Source: Ectopseudomonas guguanensis (GTDB lineage Bacteria; Pseudomonadota; Gammaproteobacteria; Pseudomonadales; Pseudomonadaceae). From it: a stretch of 64,000 bases of DNA. The notes under the pieces are model-generated. The model was not told the origin of the DNA. It did not search any database and saw only the letters and a program-made list of their open reading frames with translations. Made by a program: the position numbers and the translations under genes. Positions 42,327 through 52,753 of this stretch are shown piece by piece. The stretch is taken from the NCBI RefSeq assembly GCF_900104265.1, contig NZ_FNJJ01000005.1:124001-188000 (forward strand), written 5' to 3'. Every line of letters starts with the position of its first letter. The stretch's first letter is position 1.

Positions 42327-44021
42327 CCTTTCCTCCAGGCTGCGTAGCGGTGCGCCACGCACCGGTCGCTCGCCGGCGACGAAGTAGGGGGCGTTGCTGC
42401 GCGGCAGCGGCTGGCGCCCGCGAATCCGGTCGGCGATCTTCTCGGCCATCATGATGGTGGTGGCGTTGAGGTTGCCGGTGATGATCTCCGGCATGATCGA
42501 GGCGTCCACCACACGAAGGCCCTGCAGGCCATGCACGCGACCCTGGCCGTCGACCACCGCCATGTCGTCCTCGCCCATCTTGCACGAGCAGGATGGGTGG
42601 AAGGCGGTTTCCGCGTGCTCGCGGATGAAGGCATCCAGTTCGGCGTCGCTCTGGCAGTCGATACCAGGGCTGATCTCGCGGCCGCGGTACGGGTCGAGCG
42701 CCGGCTGCGCCATGATCTCGCGGGTGATGCGGATGGCATCGCGAAACTCCTGCCAGTCCTGCTCATGACTCATGTAGTTGAACAGGATGCTCGGGTGCTG
42801 GCGCGGGTCCTTCGACTTGAGCTGGATGCGCCCGCGGCTGGGCGAGCGCATGGAGCCGACATGGGCCTGGAAGCCGTGCTCGTTCACCGCGTTGCTGCCG
42901 TTGTAGTTGATCGCCACCGGCAGGAAGTGGAACTGGATGTTGGGCCAGGCGAACTCCGGGCGGGTGCGGATGAAGCCGCCGGCCTCGAACTGGTTGCTGG
43001 CGCCGATGCCGTTGCCGGTGAACAGCCACTGCGCGCCGATGCCCGGCTGGTTGAGCAGCTTGAGCGCCGGGTACAGCGACACCGGTTGGGTGCAGGCGTA
43101 CTGCAGGTACATCTCCAGGTGATCCTGCAGGTTCTGGCCGACGCCGGGCAGCTCGTGTACCAGGGCGATGTCCAGCTCGCGCAGCAGCGCGGCGGGGCCG
43201 ACCCCGGAGCGCTGCAGGATCTGCGGCGAGGCGATGGCGCCGGCGCACAGCAGCACTTCGCGGCGAGCACGGGCTTCGGTGGCATCGTTGGCGTTGCCGA
43301 TCAGGTAGCTGACGCCGCTGGCGCGCTTGCCGTCGAACAGGATGCGGTCGGTGGTGGCGTGGGTGACGATGCTCAGGTTGGGGCGCGCCCGTGCCTGGTC
43401 CAGATAGCCACGCGCGGTGCTGGCGCGGCGGCCCTGCGGGGTGACGGTGCGGTCCATCGGGCCGAAGCCTTCCTGCTGGTAGCCGTTGAGGTCATCGGTG
43501 CGCGGATAGCCGGCCTGCACGCCGGCCTCGACCATGGCGTGGAACAACGGGTTGTTGCCGGCCTTGGGCGTGGTCACGCTGACCGGGCCGTCGCCGCCGT
43601 GGTAATCGTTGGGGCCGATGTCGCGGCTTTCCGCCTTGCGGAAGTAGGGCAGGCAGTCGTGGTAGGTCCAGTCTTCCAGGCCCTTGGCCTTGGCCCAGTT
43701 GTCGAAGTCCAGGGCGTTGCCGCGGATGTAGCACATGCCGTTGATCAGCGAGGAGCCGCCCAGGCCCTTGCCGCGTCCGCACTCCATACGGCGGTTGTTC
43801 ATGTGCGGCTCGGGGTCGGTCTCGTAGGCCCAGTTGTAGCGCCGGCCCTGCAGCGGAAAGGCCAGGGCGGCGGGCATCTGGGTACGGAAATCCAGGCGAT
43901 AGTCGGGGCCGCCGGCTTCGAGCAGCAGCACGCTGACGTCTGCGTCTTCGGTCAGGCGGGTGGCCAGCACGTTACCGGCCGAACCGGCGCCGATGATGAT
44001 GTAGTCGAATTCTTGCGACAT
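42315..44021 (-). CDS. betA: choline dehydrogenase
   Basis: Membrane-associated GMC flavoenzyme that oxidises choline to betaine aldehyde and onward. 568 aa, full length. FAD motif [35 protein letters not shown] (GMC signature 1), [16 protein letters not shown] (signature 2), and the catalytic His in [19 protein letters not shown] precedes ATG 44021. It ends the leftward betIBA cluster and is separated from betB by palindromic repeats. Confidence 0.97.
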   Translation of the reverse strand: MSQEFDYIIIGAGSAGNVLATRLTEDADVSVLLLEAGGPDYRLDFRTQMPAALAFPLQGRRYNWAYETDPEPHMNNRRMECGRGKGLGGSSLINGMCYIRGNALDFDNWAKAKGLEDWTYHDCLPYFRKAESRDIGPNDYHGGDGPVSVTTPKAGNNPLFHAMVEAGVQAGYPRTDDLNGYQQEGFGPMDRTVTPQGRRASTARGYLDQARARPNLSIVTHATTDRILFDGKRASGVSYLIGNANDATEARARREVLLCAGAIASPQILQRSGVGPAALLRELDIALVHELPGVGQNLQDHLEMYLQYACTQPVSLYPALKLLNQPGIGAQWLFTGNGIGASNQFEAGGFIRTRPEFAWPNIQFHFLPVAINYNGSNAVNEHGFQAHVGSMRSPSRGRIQLKSKDPRQHPSILFNYMSHEQDWQEFRDAIRITREIMAQPALDPYRGREISPGIDCQSDAELDAFIREHAETAFHPSCSCKMGEDDMAVVDGQGRVHGLQGLRVVDASIMPEIITGNLNATTIMMAEKIADRIRGRQPLPRSNAPYFVAGERPVRGAPLRSLEERLVG

Positions 44022-44069
44022 GTCTCCTCCTGCTGCCCGGTTGCGATCCGGGAAAACGCGGTGCCGGTT

Positions 44070-44156
44070 CCCGGATTGCATCCGGGCTACGGTGCGACGA
44101 TCTTTTTGTAGGAGCGGTTTCAGCCGCGATGCTTTCGCGGATAAATCCGCTCCTAC
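44070..44156. repeat. two intergenic palindromic repeats between betA and betB
   Basis: CCCGGATTGCATCCGGGCTA plus C (44070-44090) and a hairpin with arms GTAGGAGCGG...CCGCTCCTAC (44108-44156). The first is the exact reverse complement of the unit at 55835-55855; the second type recurs at 63340-63399. Confidence 0.8.
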
Positions 44157-44174
44157 ATGGCGTGGCGTTGGCGC

Positions 44175-45647
<1,473 letters not shown>

Positions 45648-45696
45648 GGGCTGTCCTCTGGCACGAATGATTGGCTAGAAAACAGCCTATTTTATT

Positions 45697-45718
45697 TAGA
45701 TTGAACGATCAATCAATA
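45697..45718. promoter_or_regulatory. BetI operator in front of betB
   Basis: TAGATTGAACGATCAATCAA: arms ATTGA and TCAAT around ACGA. On the betB strand it reads TTGATTGATCGTTCAAT, matching the known BetI-type box in choline operons. The 11-mer TTGATTGATCG also appears before betI. Confidence 0.8.
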
Positions 45719-45839
45719 AAAACGACCCGGCGTGACCAAAAGCGACATGGCGGGCGCCAATCATTAGTAGGATGTCGAGGTGTCGATCAGGCTGGGTGCA
45801 GCTTCTGTGCGGGAGCGTGCTGGGGATTCGGGAAAGGCT

Positions 45840-45925
45840 GGTGCGCACGGCGCACCCTACGAGGCTCGCCCGCGCCCACAGGCCGGGTGGGCGTAGGGTG
45901 GGCGTAGGGTGGGCTTCAGCCCACC
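45840..45925. repeat. two palindromic repeat types in the betI-betB gap
   Basis: 45840-45861 is identical to the unit at 34021 and 34873. 45904-45925 (GTAGGGTGGGCTTCAGCCCA plus CC) is identical to 54592-54613 and is preceded by a tandem copy of GTAGGGTGGGC. Confidence 0.8.
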
Positions 45926-45993
45926 AAGCTCACTACCAAACTCACCACCAAACCCAAAATGGACCACCACCCCCAATGCCCCTTCGCAACAGC

Positions 45994-46584
45994 CTAGCGA
46001 GCCTTGCCCAGCTGCAGGTCGAGGTAGTCGTAGGCGATCCGGCGCGCCTGTTCGGTGTCGAAGGCTTCGCCGGAAAGCGCACCGCGCAGCCACAGGCCGT
46101 CGATCAGCGAGGCCAGGCCGCGGGCGGCGAAGCGGGCCTGGTCCTGCGGCAAAACCCGGCGAAACTGGCCGCACAGGTTGGAATAGAGGCGGTGGTCGTT
46201 GACCCGCTGCAGGCGGCGCAGGGCCGGCTGGTGCATGCTGCTGGCCCAGAACGCCAGCCAGGTCTTCATCGCCGGACCGCTGACCTGGCTGTCGTCGAAG
46301 TTGCCGTCGATCATCGCGCGCAGGTGGGCGCGCGGGCTGTCGTCGCTCAGGGCCTGGCGCCGCTCGGCCACGGCATCGCGCAGCGCCTGCATCAGGTGGC
46401 GCATGGTGGCTTCGAGCAGCCCGTTCTTGTCGTTGAAATAGTGGCTGATGATGCCGTTCGACACCCCGGCCAGGCGGGCGATATAGGCGATGCTGGCGTC
46501 CGCCATGCCGACCTGGTCGACGGCTTCCAGGGTGGCGGCGATCAGTTGCGAACGGCGAATGGGCTGCATGCCGACCTTGGGCAT
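45994..46584 (-). CDS. betI: BetI, TetR-family repressor of choline catabolism
   Basis: 196 aa. [56 protein letters not shown] is the characteristic BetI helix-turn-helix. Choline relieves repression of bet genes in the family. A matching site lies upstream of its own start and another before betB. betI is not in tight contact with betB here: a 346-base gap lies between. Confidence 0.96.
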   Translation of the reverse strand: MPKVGMQPIRRSQLIAATLEAVDQVGMADASIAYIARLAGVSNGIISHYFNDKNGLLEATMRHLMQALRDAVAERRQALSDDSPRAHLRAMIDGNFDDSQVSGPAMKTWLAFWASSMHQPALRRLQRVNDHRLYSNLCGQFRRVLPQDQARFAARGLASLIDGLWLRGALSGEAFDTEQARRIAYDYLDLQLGKAR

Positions 46585-46630
46585 GGGGGATCTCCAGCGG
46601 GCGAAGTTGCGCCGGAGTCTAGGCGGATTC

Positions 46631-46649
46631 TGATCATGCGATCAATCAA
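46631..46649. promoter_or_regulatory. BetI operator in front of betI
   Basis: TGATCATGCGATCAATCAA; on the betI strand TTGATTGATCGCATGATCA. It shares TTGATTGATCG exactly with the betB site (45706-45716) in the same orientation, 47 bases before betI. Confidence 0.72.
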
Positions 46650-46753
46650 GGGAAGCGGGGAGGACGCTCCCGCAGGGGGGCGCGTGGCCACCTGGGCCGT
46701 TCGTCCGGGCTTATCGTGGGTACCCGTGGTGCGCATGGCACACCCCGCGGAAA

Positions 46754-46786
46754 CGACGAAGCAGGCCGCAGCAGCCCGCTTCGTCG
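46754..46786 (-). terminator. hairpin after the betaine-binding protein gene
   Basis: CGACGAAGC...GCTTCGTCG perfect 9-bp stem with a 15-base GC-rich loop, just past the stop of the leftward binding-protein gene. Followed on the minus strand by TTTCC, so a modest terminator. Confidence 0.5.
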
Positions 46787-46802
46787 CGTTAGCGGGCCTG
46801 CG

Positions 46803-47654
46803 TTACTTCAGCCAGCTGTCGACGCGATCCGGGTTGGCGGCGATCCAGTCCTTGGCGGCCTGATCCGGCTTGGCGCCTTCGCGAATGGCCAGCATCACCG
46901 CACCGACTTCCTCGCCACTCCAGGACAGCTTGGCGAGGAAGGCCGCAGCGTCGGCCGCCTTGCCCTTCAGCTCGGGGTTGGCCACGGTATCGACGCGCTC
47001 GTCGTCACCGAAGACCTTCTTCGGATCTTCGAGGAAGCGCAGTTTCCACTTGGCGAACATCCAGTGCGGGATCCAGCCGGTGACCACGATCGGCTTCTGC
47101 GCCTTCTCGGCGCGGGTCAGGGCAGTGGCCATGGCCGGGCCGGAGCTCGGCATCAGCTTGATGCTGGAGAGGTTGTATTCCTTGATGGCGTCCTCGGTGC
47201 GGCGCATCACGCCGGCGCCGGCGTCGATGCCGGTGATCTTGCCGTCGAAGTCCTTGGCGTACTTCTCCAGGTCTTCGATGGTCTTGGCTTCGACGTAATC
47301 CGGCACGATCAGGCCGATCTTGGCGCCGGAGTAGTTGGTGCCAAGCACTTCCACCTTGTCCTTGAGCTTCTCGTAGTACTCGCCGTGGGTGGCCGGCAGC
47401 CAGGCGGACAGGGTCACGTCGAGGTCGCCGCGGGCCACGCCCTGCCACATGATGGCGGGTTCGACCGGCTTGAGTTCGACGCTGTAGCCCAGTTTGCTTT
47501 GCAGGATTTCACCGGCGACATGGGTGACGGCGACGCTGTCGTCCCAGCCGTTGACGTAGCCGATCTTCAGGGTGGGTTTGTCGGCGGCCAGGGCGCTGCC
47601 CATGCCGATGGCCAGGGCGGCAGCGCCGAGGCAGAGATGCTTGATTACGCGCAT
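46803..47654 (-). CDS. glycine betaine-type ABC substrate-binding protein (OpuAC family)
   Basis: 283 aa with signal peptide (MRVIKHLCLGAAALAIGMGSALA). OpuAC fold: LKIGYVNGWDDSVAVTHVAGEIL, AIMWQGVARGDLDVTLSAWLP and VTGWIPHWMFAKWKLRFLEDP. The Trp residues in GWDD, MWQG, SAWLP and GWIPHWMF are the aromatic-cage kind used for quaternary ammonium. It sits downstream of cbcX, 196 bases away, and may be the betaine-specific protein (BetX) that shares CbcVW, by analogy with P. syringae and P. aeruginosa. Confidence 0.85.
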   Translation of the reverse strand: MRVIKHLCLGAAALAIGMGSALAADKPTLKIGYVNGWDDSVAVTHVAGEILQSKLGYSVELKPVEPAIMWQGVARGDLDVTLSAWLPATHGEYYEKLKDKVEVLGTNYSGAKIGLIVPDYVEAKTIEDLEKYAKDFDGKITGIDAGAGVMRRTEDAIKEYNLSSIKLMPSSGPAMATALTRAEKAQKPIVVTGWIPHWMFAKWKLRFLEDPKKVFGDDERVDTVANPELKGKAADAAAFLAKLSWSGEEVGAVMLAIREGAKPDQAAKDWIAANPDRVDSWLK

Positions 47655-47850
47655 GTTTGTTGTGCTCCATCAGTGAGTGGCAGTTGCAAGATCGTTGACT
47701 GGCTCGTTCTCATTGCGGGCCTTGCGAAACCGTATTGCGCAGCAGATTGCCGGTTCGCGGGCAAAGCCTCCCCGTCACGGCCAAATCGGCCGCTAGTGTT
47801 CAGCGAGGAGGATTCCGGGTCCTTGCGGGCCCGAATGGGGTCGTGGCCGC

Positions 47851-48795
47851 TTACAGCCCGACGTGTTTCTTCACGGCGGCGACGCCGTCCTGACCGTCGA
47901 AGGTGGTCACGCCGCTCAGCCACTGGTCGAGGATCGCCGGGTTGGCCTTGATCCACTCCTTGGCGACGTTCTGCGGGTTTTCCTTCTCCAGCACCTTTTC
48001 CATCAGCTGGCTTTCGATCTCGACGGTGAACTGCAGGTTGTTCAGCAGCTTGCCGACGTTGGCGCAGCGCGCTTCGTAATCCGGCGGCACCACGGTGTAG
48101 ACCTTGGCGGCGCCATAGTCGGGGCCGAACACGTCGTCGCCACCGGACAGGTAGGTGATGTCGTGCTGGGTGTTCATCGGGTGCGGCGCCCAGCCGAGGA
48201 ACACCACCGGCTCCTTCTTCTTGATGGCGCGCGACACCTGCACCAGCATGCCGGCCTCGCTGGACTCGACCATGCGGAAGCCGCCGAGGCCGAACTGATC
48301 GTTCTTGATCATGCCGTCGATCAGCAGGTTGCCGTCGTTACCCGGCTCGATGCCGTAGATCTTGCCGCCCAGCTGATCCTTGAACTTGGCGATGTCCTGA
48401 AAACTCTTCAGGCCGGCTTCGGCGGCGTAGGTCGGTACCGCCAGGGTGTACTTGGCGCCTTCGAGATTGGCCTTGGGCAATACCTTGACGCCGTTGTCCT
48501 TGAGGAAGGGCTCGATCACCGAGTCCATCGAGGGTGCCCAGTAGCCGAGGAAGACATCCACCTGGCCGCTTTTCACACCGGTGAAGGCGATGGGCACCGA
48601 AGCCATGATCTTGCGCGGCTGGTAGCCCAGGCCCTCGACCAGGGTCATGGCCACGCCGGTGGTGGCGGCGATGTCGGCCCAGCCGATTTCGGCGAAACGT
48701 ACCTGTTTGCAGCTCGCCGGCTCTGCGGCCATGGCACCCTGCATCAGGGCGCAGGACAGCAGGCCGATTGCGGCGGTGATCTTGATCGTTTTCAT
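47851..48795 (-). CDS. cbcX: choline ABC transporter substrate-binding protein CbcX
   Basis: 314 aa, signal peptide MKTIKITAAIGLLSCALMQGAMA. Choline/betaine-binding type: CKQVRFAEIGWADIAATTGVAMTLVEGLGY, VDVFLGYWAPSMDS, FLGWAPHPMN and GDDVFGPDYGAAKV carry the cage Trp/Tyr residues. It follows cbcW by 27 bases, so cbcVWX form one operon. AGGGAA precedes the start. Confidence 0.93.
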   Translation of the reverse strand: MKTIKITAAIGLLSCALMQGAMAAEPASCKQVRFAEIGWADIAATTGVAMTLVEGLGYQPRKIMASVPIAFTGVKSGQVDVFLGYWAPSMDSVIEPFLKDNGVKVLPKANLEGAKYTLAVPTYAAEAGLKSFQDIAKFKDQLGGKIYGIEPGNDGNLLIDGMIKNDQFGLGGFRMVESSEAGMLVQVSRAIKKKEPVVFLGWAPHPMNTQHDITYLSGGDDVFGPDYGAAKVYTVVPPDYEARCANVGKLLNNLQFTVEIESQLMEKVLEKENPQNVAKEWIKANPAILDQWLSGVTTFDGQDGVAAVKKHVGL

Positions 48796-48822
48796 CTGCG
48801 GTTCCCTGTGAAGTGAAACGGA

Positions 48823-49707
48823 TTAGGTGGACTGGCGCTGCAGCTTGCCGCTGAACCAGGCGAACACGCCACGCCTGGCGGTCTGCTTGGTGCCGAAGCT
48901 TTCGGTGATGCGGTCGAGAATGATCGCCAGCAACACCACGGCCATGCCGCTCTCGAAGCCTAGCCCGATGTCCAGACGCTGGATGCTCGCCAGCACATCG
49001 TTGCCCAGGCCGCCGGCGCCGACCATCGAGGCGATGATCACCATCGACAGGGCCATCATGATGGTCTGGTTGACCCCGGCCATGATCGACGGCATGGCGT
49101 TGGGCAACTGCACCTTGAACAGCAACTGGCGACTGGTGCAGCCGAACGACTGGCCGGCCTCGACGATTTCCTTGTTCACCTGGCGAATGCCCAGGCTGGT
49201 CAGACGTACCGCCGGCGGCATGGCGAAGATCACCGTGGCGATGATGCCGGGCACGCGGCCAAGGCCGAACAGCATGGCCGCCGGGATCAGGTAGACGAAC
49301 GCCGGCATGGTCTGCATGAAGTCGAGAATCGGCCGGATGATGGTGGCCACGCGCTCGCTGCGCGCCGCCCAGATGCCCAGCGGAATACCCAGCAGCAGGC
49401 TGATCAGGGTCGAGGAGAAGGTCAGTCCGAGGGTGACCACGGTCTGCTCCCAGAAGCCGGTCATGACGATGAGGATGAATGCCACCGCGGTGAAGATGGC
49501 GAAGCGTACGCCGATGCGCCACAGGCCAAGGCCGACGAAGATGGCGATCAGCAGCCAGGCCGGCGGCAGCATCAGCAGGTTCTCGATGCCCTCGGAGAAG
49601 CCGCTGACCAGTTGCCCGATGCTGTCGAACAGGCCGCTGTAGTTGTCCAGCAGGTGCTGGACCACGTCGTTGACCCAGCTGCCCAGGTCGAGTTTCTTGT
49701 CACTCAT
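48823..49707 (-). CDS. cbcW: choline ABC transporter permease CbcW
   Basis: 294 aa inner membrane permease of the OpuAB type. At least six helices; the binding-protein-dependent transport EAA-like loop is GIRQVNKEIVEAGQSFGCTSRQLLFKVQLPNAMPSIMAGVNQTI. Its start overlaps the end of cbcV by 8 bases, so translation is coupled. Confidence 0.95.
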   Translation of the reverse strand: MSDKKLDLGSWVNDVVQHLLDNYSGLFDSIGQLVSGFSEGIENLLMLPPAWLLIAIFVGLGLWRIGVRFAIFTAVAFILIVMTGFWEQTVVTLGLTFSSTLISLLLGIPLGIWAARSERVATIIRPILDFMQTMPAFVYLIPAAMLFGLGRVPGIIATVIFAMPPAVRLTSLGIRQVNKEIVEAGQSFGCTSRQLLFKVQLPNAMPSIMAGVNQTIMMALSMVIIASMVGAGGLGNDVLASIQRLDIGLGFESGMAVVLLAIILDRITESFGTKQTARRGVFAWFSGKLQRQST

Positions 49708-50905
49708 GGGATTCCCCCTGCAGGCGGGTCAGCAGACGGCCCTTGCTGATGGCGCCGCAGTAATGACCTTCGGCGTCCACCACCGGGATCGGCCCTTCGT
49801 TGTCCACCAGGCGGCTGATGACGTCTTCCAGCGGCATGTCCTCGGGCACCGGCACCACCTGCTTGAGGGCGTTGGCCTCGAGCGGACGGGGCTCGTCGCC
49901 GTCGACCATCAGGGCGATCTTTTCCAGGCTGATCGAGCCCTGGAAATGGTTGTCCTCGTCGACGATGAAGGCATAGTGCTTGTCCAGCGCCTGCAGCTCC
50001 TTGCAGATCTTCGCCGCGTCCGGCGCCTTGCCGTTGTACACGTAGGTCGGCACGCTGTCGGCCTTGAGCTGGCCGGCGGTGAGGTAGCGGCTGGTGTCGA
50101 CGGTGTCGAAGAAGTTGCGCACGTACTCGTTGGCCGGCTTCTCGATCAGCTCCTGCGGGGTGCCGACCTGGATCAGCTTGCCGCCTTCCATGATGCCGAT
50201 GCGGGTACCGATGCGCATGGCTTCCTCGATGTCGTGGGAGACGAAGATGATGGTGCGGCGGTGGGTCTTCTGCAGCTCCAGCAGCACGTCCTGCATCTCG
50301 CGGCGCTTGAGCGGGTCGAGGGCGGAAAAGGCCTCGTCCATGATGATCATCGAGGGGTTGACCGCCAGCGCGCGGGCCAGGCCGACGCGCTGCTGCATGC
50401 CGCCGGACAGCTCGTTCGGGTACTTGCTGGCGAAGGGTGCCAGGCCGACCTGCTCGAGCACCTCCATGGCGCGCTTCTCGCGCTCCTTGCGGCCGACGCC
50501 GGCCACTTCCAGGCCGAAGGCGGCGTTGTCCAGCACGCTGCGCGAGGGCATCAGGGCGAACGACTGGAAGACCATGCTCATGTCGCGACGGCGCAGGTCG
50601 ATCAGTTGCGACTGCGGCAGCTTGGCCACGTTCTGGCCATCGATGTAGACATCGCCGGCGCTGGGTTCGACCAGGCGGTTGATCAGGCGGATCAGGGTGG
50701 ATTTGCCGGAGCCGGACAGGCCCATGAGCACGAAGATTTCGCCTTCCTCGACGCTGAACGACACGTCGCTGACGCCGATCACGGCGCCCTTCTCGGCGAG
50801 GATCCGCTCCTTGCTCCAGCCTTCCTTGAGCAGGCCGATGGCTTCTTGTGGGTTGGAGCCAAACACCTTGTACAGGTGTTCGACCACGATCTTTCCAGAC
50901 TGCAT
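49700..50905 (-). CDS. cbcV: choline ABC transporter ATPase CbcV
   Basis: 401-residue ATPase: Walker A GLSGSGKST, Q-loop FQSFALMPSRSVLDN, signature LSGGMQQRVGLARAL, Walker B MIIMDEAFSALDP and H-loop FVSHD. C-terminal residues 285-400 form two CBS domains (ending GPIPVVDAEGHYCGAISKGRLL), which in OpuA-like transporters sense ionic strength. ATG 50905 begins MQSGKIVVEHLYKVFG. It heads cbcVWX. Confidence 0.95.
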   Translation of the reverse strand: MQSGKIVVEHLYKVFGSNPQEAIGLLKEGWSKERILAEKGAVIGVSDVSFSVEEGEIFVLMGLSGSGKSTLIRLINRLVEPSAGDVYIDGQNVAKLPQSQLIDLRRRDMSMVFQSFALMPSRSVLDNAAFGLEVAGVGRKEREKRAMEVLEQVGLAPFASKYPNELSGGMQQRVGLARALAVNPSMIIMDEAFSALDPLKRREMQDVLLELQKTHRRTIIFVSHDIEEAMRIGTRIGIMEGGKLIQVGTPQELIEKPANEYVRNFFDTVDTSRYLTAGQLKADSVPTYVYNGKAPDAAKICKELQALDKHYAFIVDEDNHFQGSISLEKIALMVDGDEPRPLEANALKQVVPVPEDMPLEDVISRLVDNEGPIPVVDAEGHYCGAISKGRLLTRLQGESHE

Positions 50906-51856
50906 GGGACGTTTCCCCTTCAATCGGCATCCAGTTGGCGCTGGCACGACTGGGCACGCATCATCGAAGCGTAGAACAGCGGTGACCGGCCTCAGATATC
51001 TGTGGGTGTTTTCTGAAAGTCGAGGTTGGCGAACGTTTCGCTGCGCTGGCTGACGCAGTCACCCGGACACATCCACGCGGCGCACCGGCAGCCCGTCGCG
51101 TCGTTGTATCGTGTCGATGAGTGAACCTTGCCTTGCCGTACTGCAAACCGCTTTCCAAACCCTCTGGCAGTGTTTCGAAACCCAATCCCTTGGGGGTTCA
51201 CGTTCCATCCTGGAACATGCGTACATCCGAAATTTCTTGTTGGGCTGGCGCCCGCAAAGGTGGTGGGCCAGCGCTTATCTGTTCTTCGGTCCGGGGTTGT
51301 GGGGCCCCGGTCTGCCGCCCTCTGAAGGAGCCGGCAGCGACGTTATCGGCTGACTCAACGATATAGCCTTGGAGCCTGCGCAATTATCGGTTTGCGACTC
51401 TGACATGTTGGGCGGCGACATGCCGCTGTTTGCTGCGTGTCCACCGATTTTCTTACCCGTCATCGCGGTGCCGACAGGGGGCGATCCGGCGATTCGCGCT
51501 GGCCTCCGCAGGCAGGTTTCGACTGCGCTGGTACGCTGTACGCGTTAAAAACCTTAACAGACTCTTTTACCCTCAGGTCAACCCTGAAGGCCGCGCACGG
51601 CGCGCTTTGCAGCGTGCCGATCAGGCTGCAGGCAGCATGTCACGGGCGCTGCGCTGGTGTTGAAAAAAATTGACAGCGATGCGTCGGAAAAGATCATTCT
51701 TCACCGAAAAACATTCCTGCAGCATTGCGCTTCAGCGTTGAACAGGCAGCCGTTGCTGTGCTGCCAAAAGCTTCTTCCGGAAGGTGCCAGGGATTCGAGT
51801 GGTACGGCGGATTTTTCCGCTGTTTAGCTGCAATTTACTGGTTTTTCGCGATCTTT
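50906..51856. other. 951-base gap upstream of cbcV
   Basis: No convincing gene: short frames exist (for example 51111-51353 and 51437-51673, plus strand) but have no family resemblance, and their codon use looks random. The region holds the cbcV leader and the 3' side of the upstream binding-protein gene. A lower-GC patch at about 51540-51750 contains TTGACA (51670-51675) with ATCATT 17 bases on, a weak plus-strand promoter facing no recognised gene. This may be a lost gene or a long regulatory region. Confidence 0.5.
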
Positions 51857-52753
51857 TCATTGCCGACGGCTGACGCCCTCGCGCCAGCCTGCAACCAGTT
51901 CCGGGTTGTCGTCCATCCAGCGTTTGGCCACGCGCCGCCGGTTGGTATTGCCTTCGAGCACGCCGCTCATCAACTGGTTTTCCGCGGCGATGGTGAAAAC
52001 CATGTTGCGAAACAGCCGAGCCACGTTCGGGCACTCCCTGGCGAAGCCGCCGCGGGCGACGGTATTGACCTTGGCCGCGCCATAGTCGGGGCCGAAATAC
52101 TGGTCGCCGCCGGAGAGATAGAACATGCGCAGCCGATCGTTCATCGGGTGCGGCTCCCAGCCGAGGAATACGGCGGAGCGCCCCATCTGCTGGGCACGTT
52201 CGACGTGGTTGAGCATGCCCTTCTCGCTGCTTTCCACCAGGGTGAAGTCACTCAGGCCGAAGACGTTCTCGCGGATCATGCTCTTGACCATCTCGTTGCC
52301 TTCGTTGCCCGGTTCGATGCCGAAGATCTGCCCACGCAACTGGTCCCTGAAACGATGGATATCGGCGAAGTCCTGCAGGCCGGCTTTGTGCGCAGGCTCC
52401 AGCACGGCGAGGGTGTAGCGCACGGTGGGCAGGTTGGTCTGCAGGGTTTCGATGCGGCCGTTTTGCAGGTGGGGGTCGATCAACTGGGTCTGCGCCGGCA
52501 TCCAGTTGCCGAGAAAGACATCGACTTTGCCTTCGGCGAGCGCCTGATAGGTGTCAGGCAGCGACAGGCGCCTGACCTGGGTGCGATAGCCCAGATCGGT
52601 CAGTACCAGGCGGGCGACGGCAGTGGTCATGGTGATGTCGGTCCAGCCGACATCGGCGAAGGTGATCATCTCGCATCGTTCGGCTTCCGCCGCAGGCAGG
52701 GTGGCACCGTACAGCAGGCCGGCTACAAGCAGCCAATGAGCGAGTCTGTTCAT
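51857..52753 (-). CDS. second choline-type substrate-binding protein (CbcX paralogue)
   Basis: 298 aa with signal peptide (MNRLAHWLLVAGLLYGATLPAAEA). It parallels CbcX segment by segment: CEMITFADVGWTDITMTTAVARLVLTDLGY, KVDVFLGNWMPA, IFGIEPGNEGNEM, FLGWEPHPMND and YFGPDYGAAKVNTV. It has no permease or ATPase of its own here and probably feeds CbcVW, with choline, carnitine or another quaternary amine as ligand. Divergent from gbdR across a 600-base gap. Confidence 0.88.
   Translation of the reverse strand: MNRLAHWLLVAGLLYGATLPAAEAERCEMITFADVGWTDITMTTAVARLVLTDLGYRTQVRRLSLPDTYQALAEGKVDVFLGNWMPAQTQLIDPHLQNGRIETLQTNLPTVRYTLAVLEPAHKAGLQDFADIHRFRDQLRGQIFGIEPGNEGNEMVKSMIRENVFGLSDFTLVESSEKGMLNHVERAQQMGRSAVFLGWEPHPMNDRLRMFYLSGGDQYFGPDYGAAKVNTVARGGFARECPNVARLFRNMVFTIAAENQLMSGVLEGNTNRRRVAKRWMDDNPELVAGWREGVSRRQ

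Larger units (their letters stand above)
45648..45993. other. 346-base gap between betI and betB
   Basis: Holds, from the betB side: a BetI site (45697-45718) in an AT-rich stretch that also probably contains the betBA promoter, then a 22-bp repeat unit (45840-45861), tandem GTAGGGTGGGC units (45885-45925), and unassigned sequence with CTCACTACCAAACTCACCAC. No credible reading frame. Confidence 0.7.

Noticed and set aside
45885..45925. Tandem GTAGGGTGGGC units as a possible CRISPR or iteron array
   Set aside because: Only two or three copies with no spacers of even length and no cas genes; the unit belongs to a dispersed palindrome family.
51111..51673. Several short frames of 60-81 codons in the 951-base gap
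   Set aside because: Overlapping in three frames with no preferred codon pattern, ribosome site or homology that I recognise.
51670..51698. TTGACA-N17-ATCATT as a real promoter
   Set aside because: The -10 is poor and nothing recognisable lies downstream on that strand, so it is mentioned only in the gap description.
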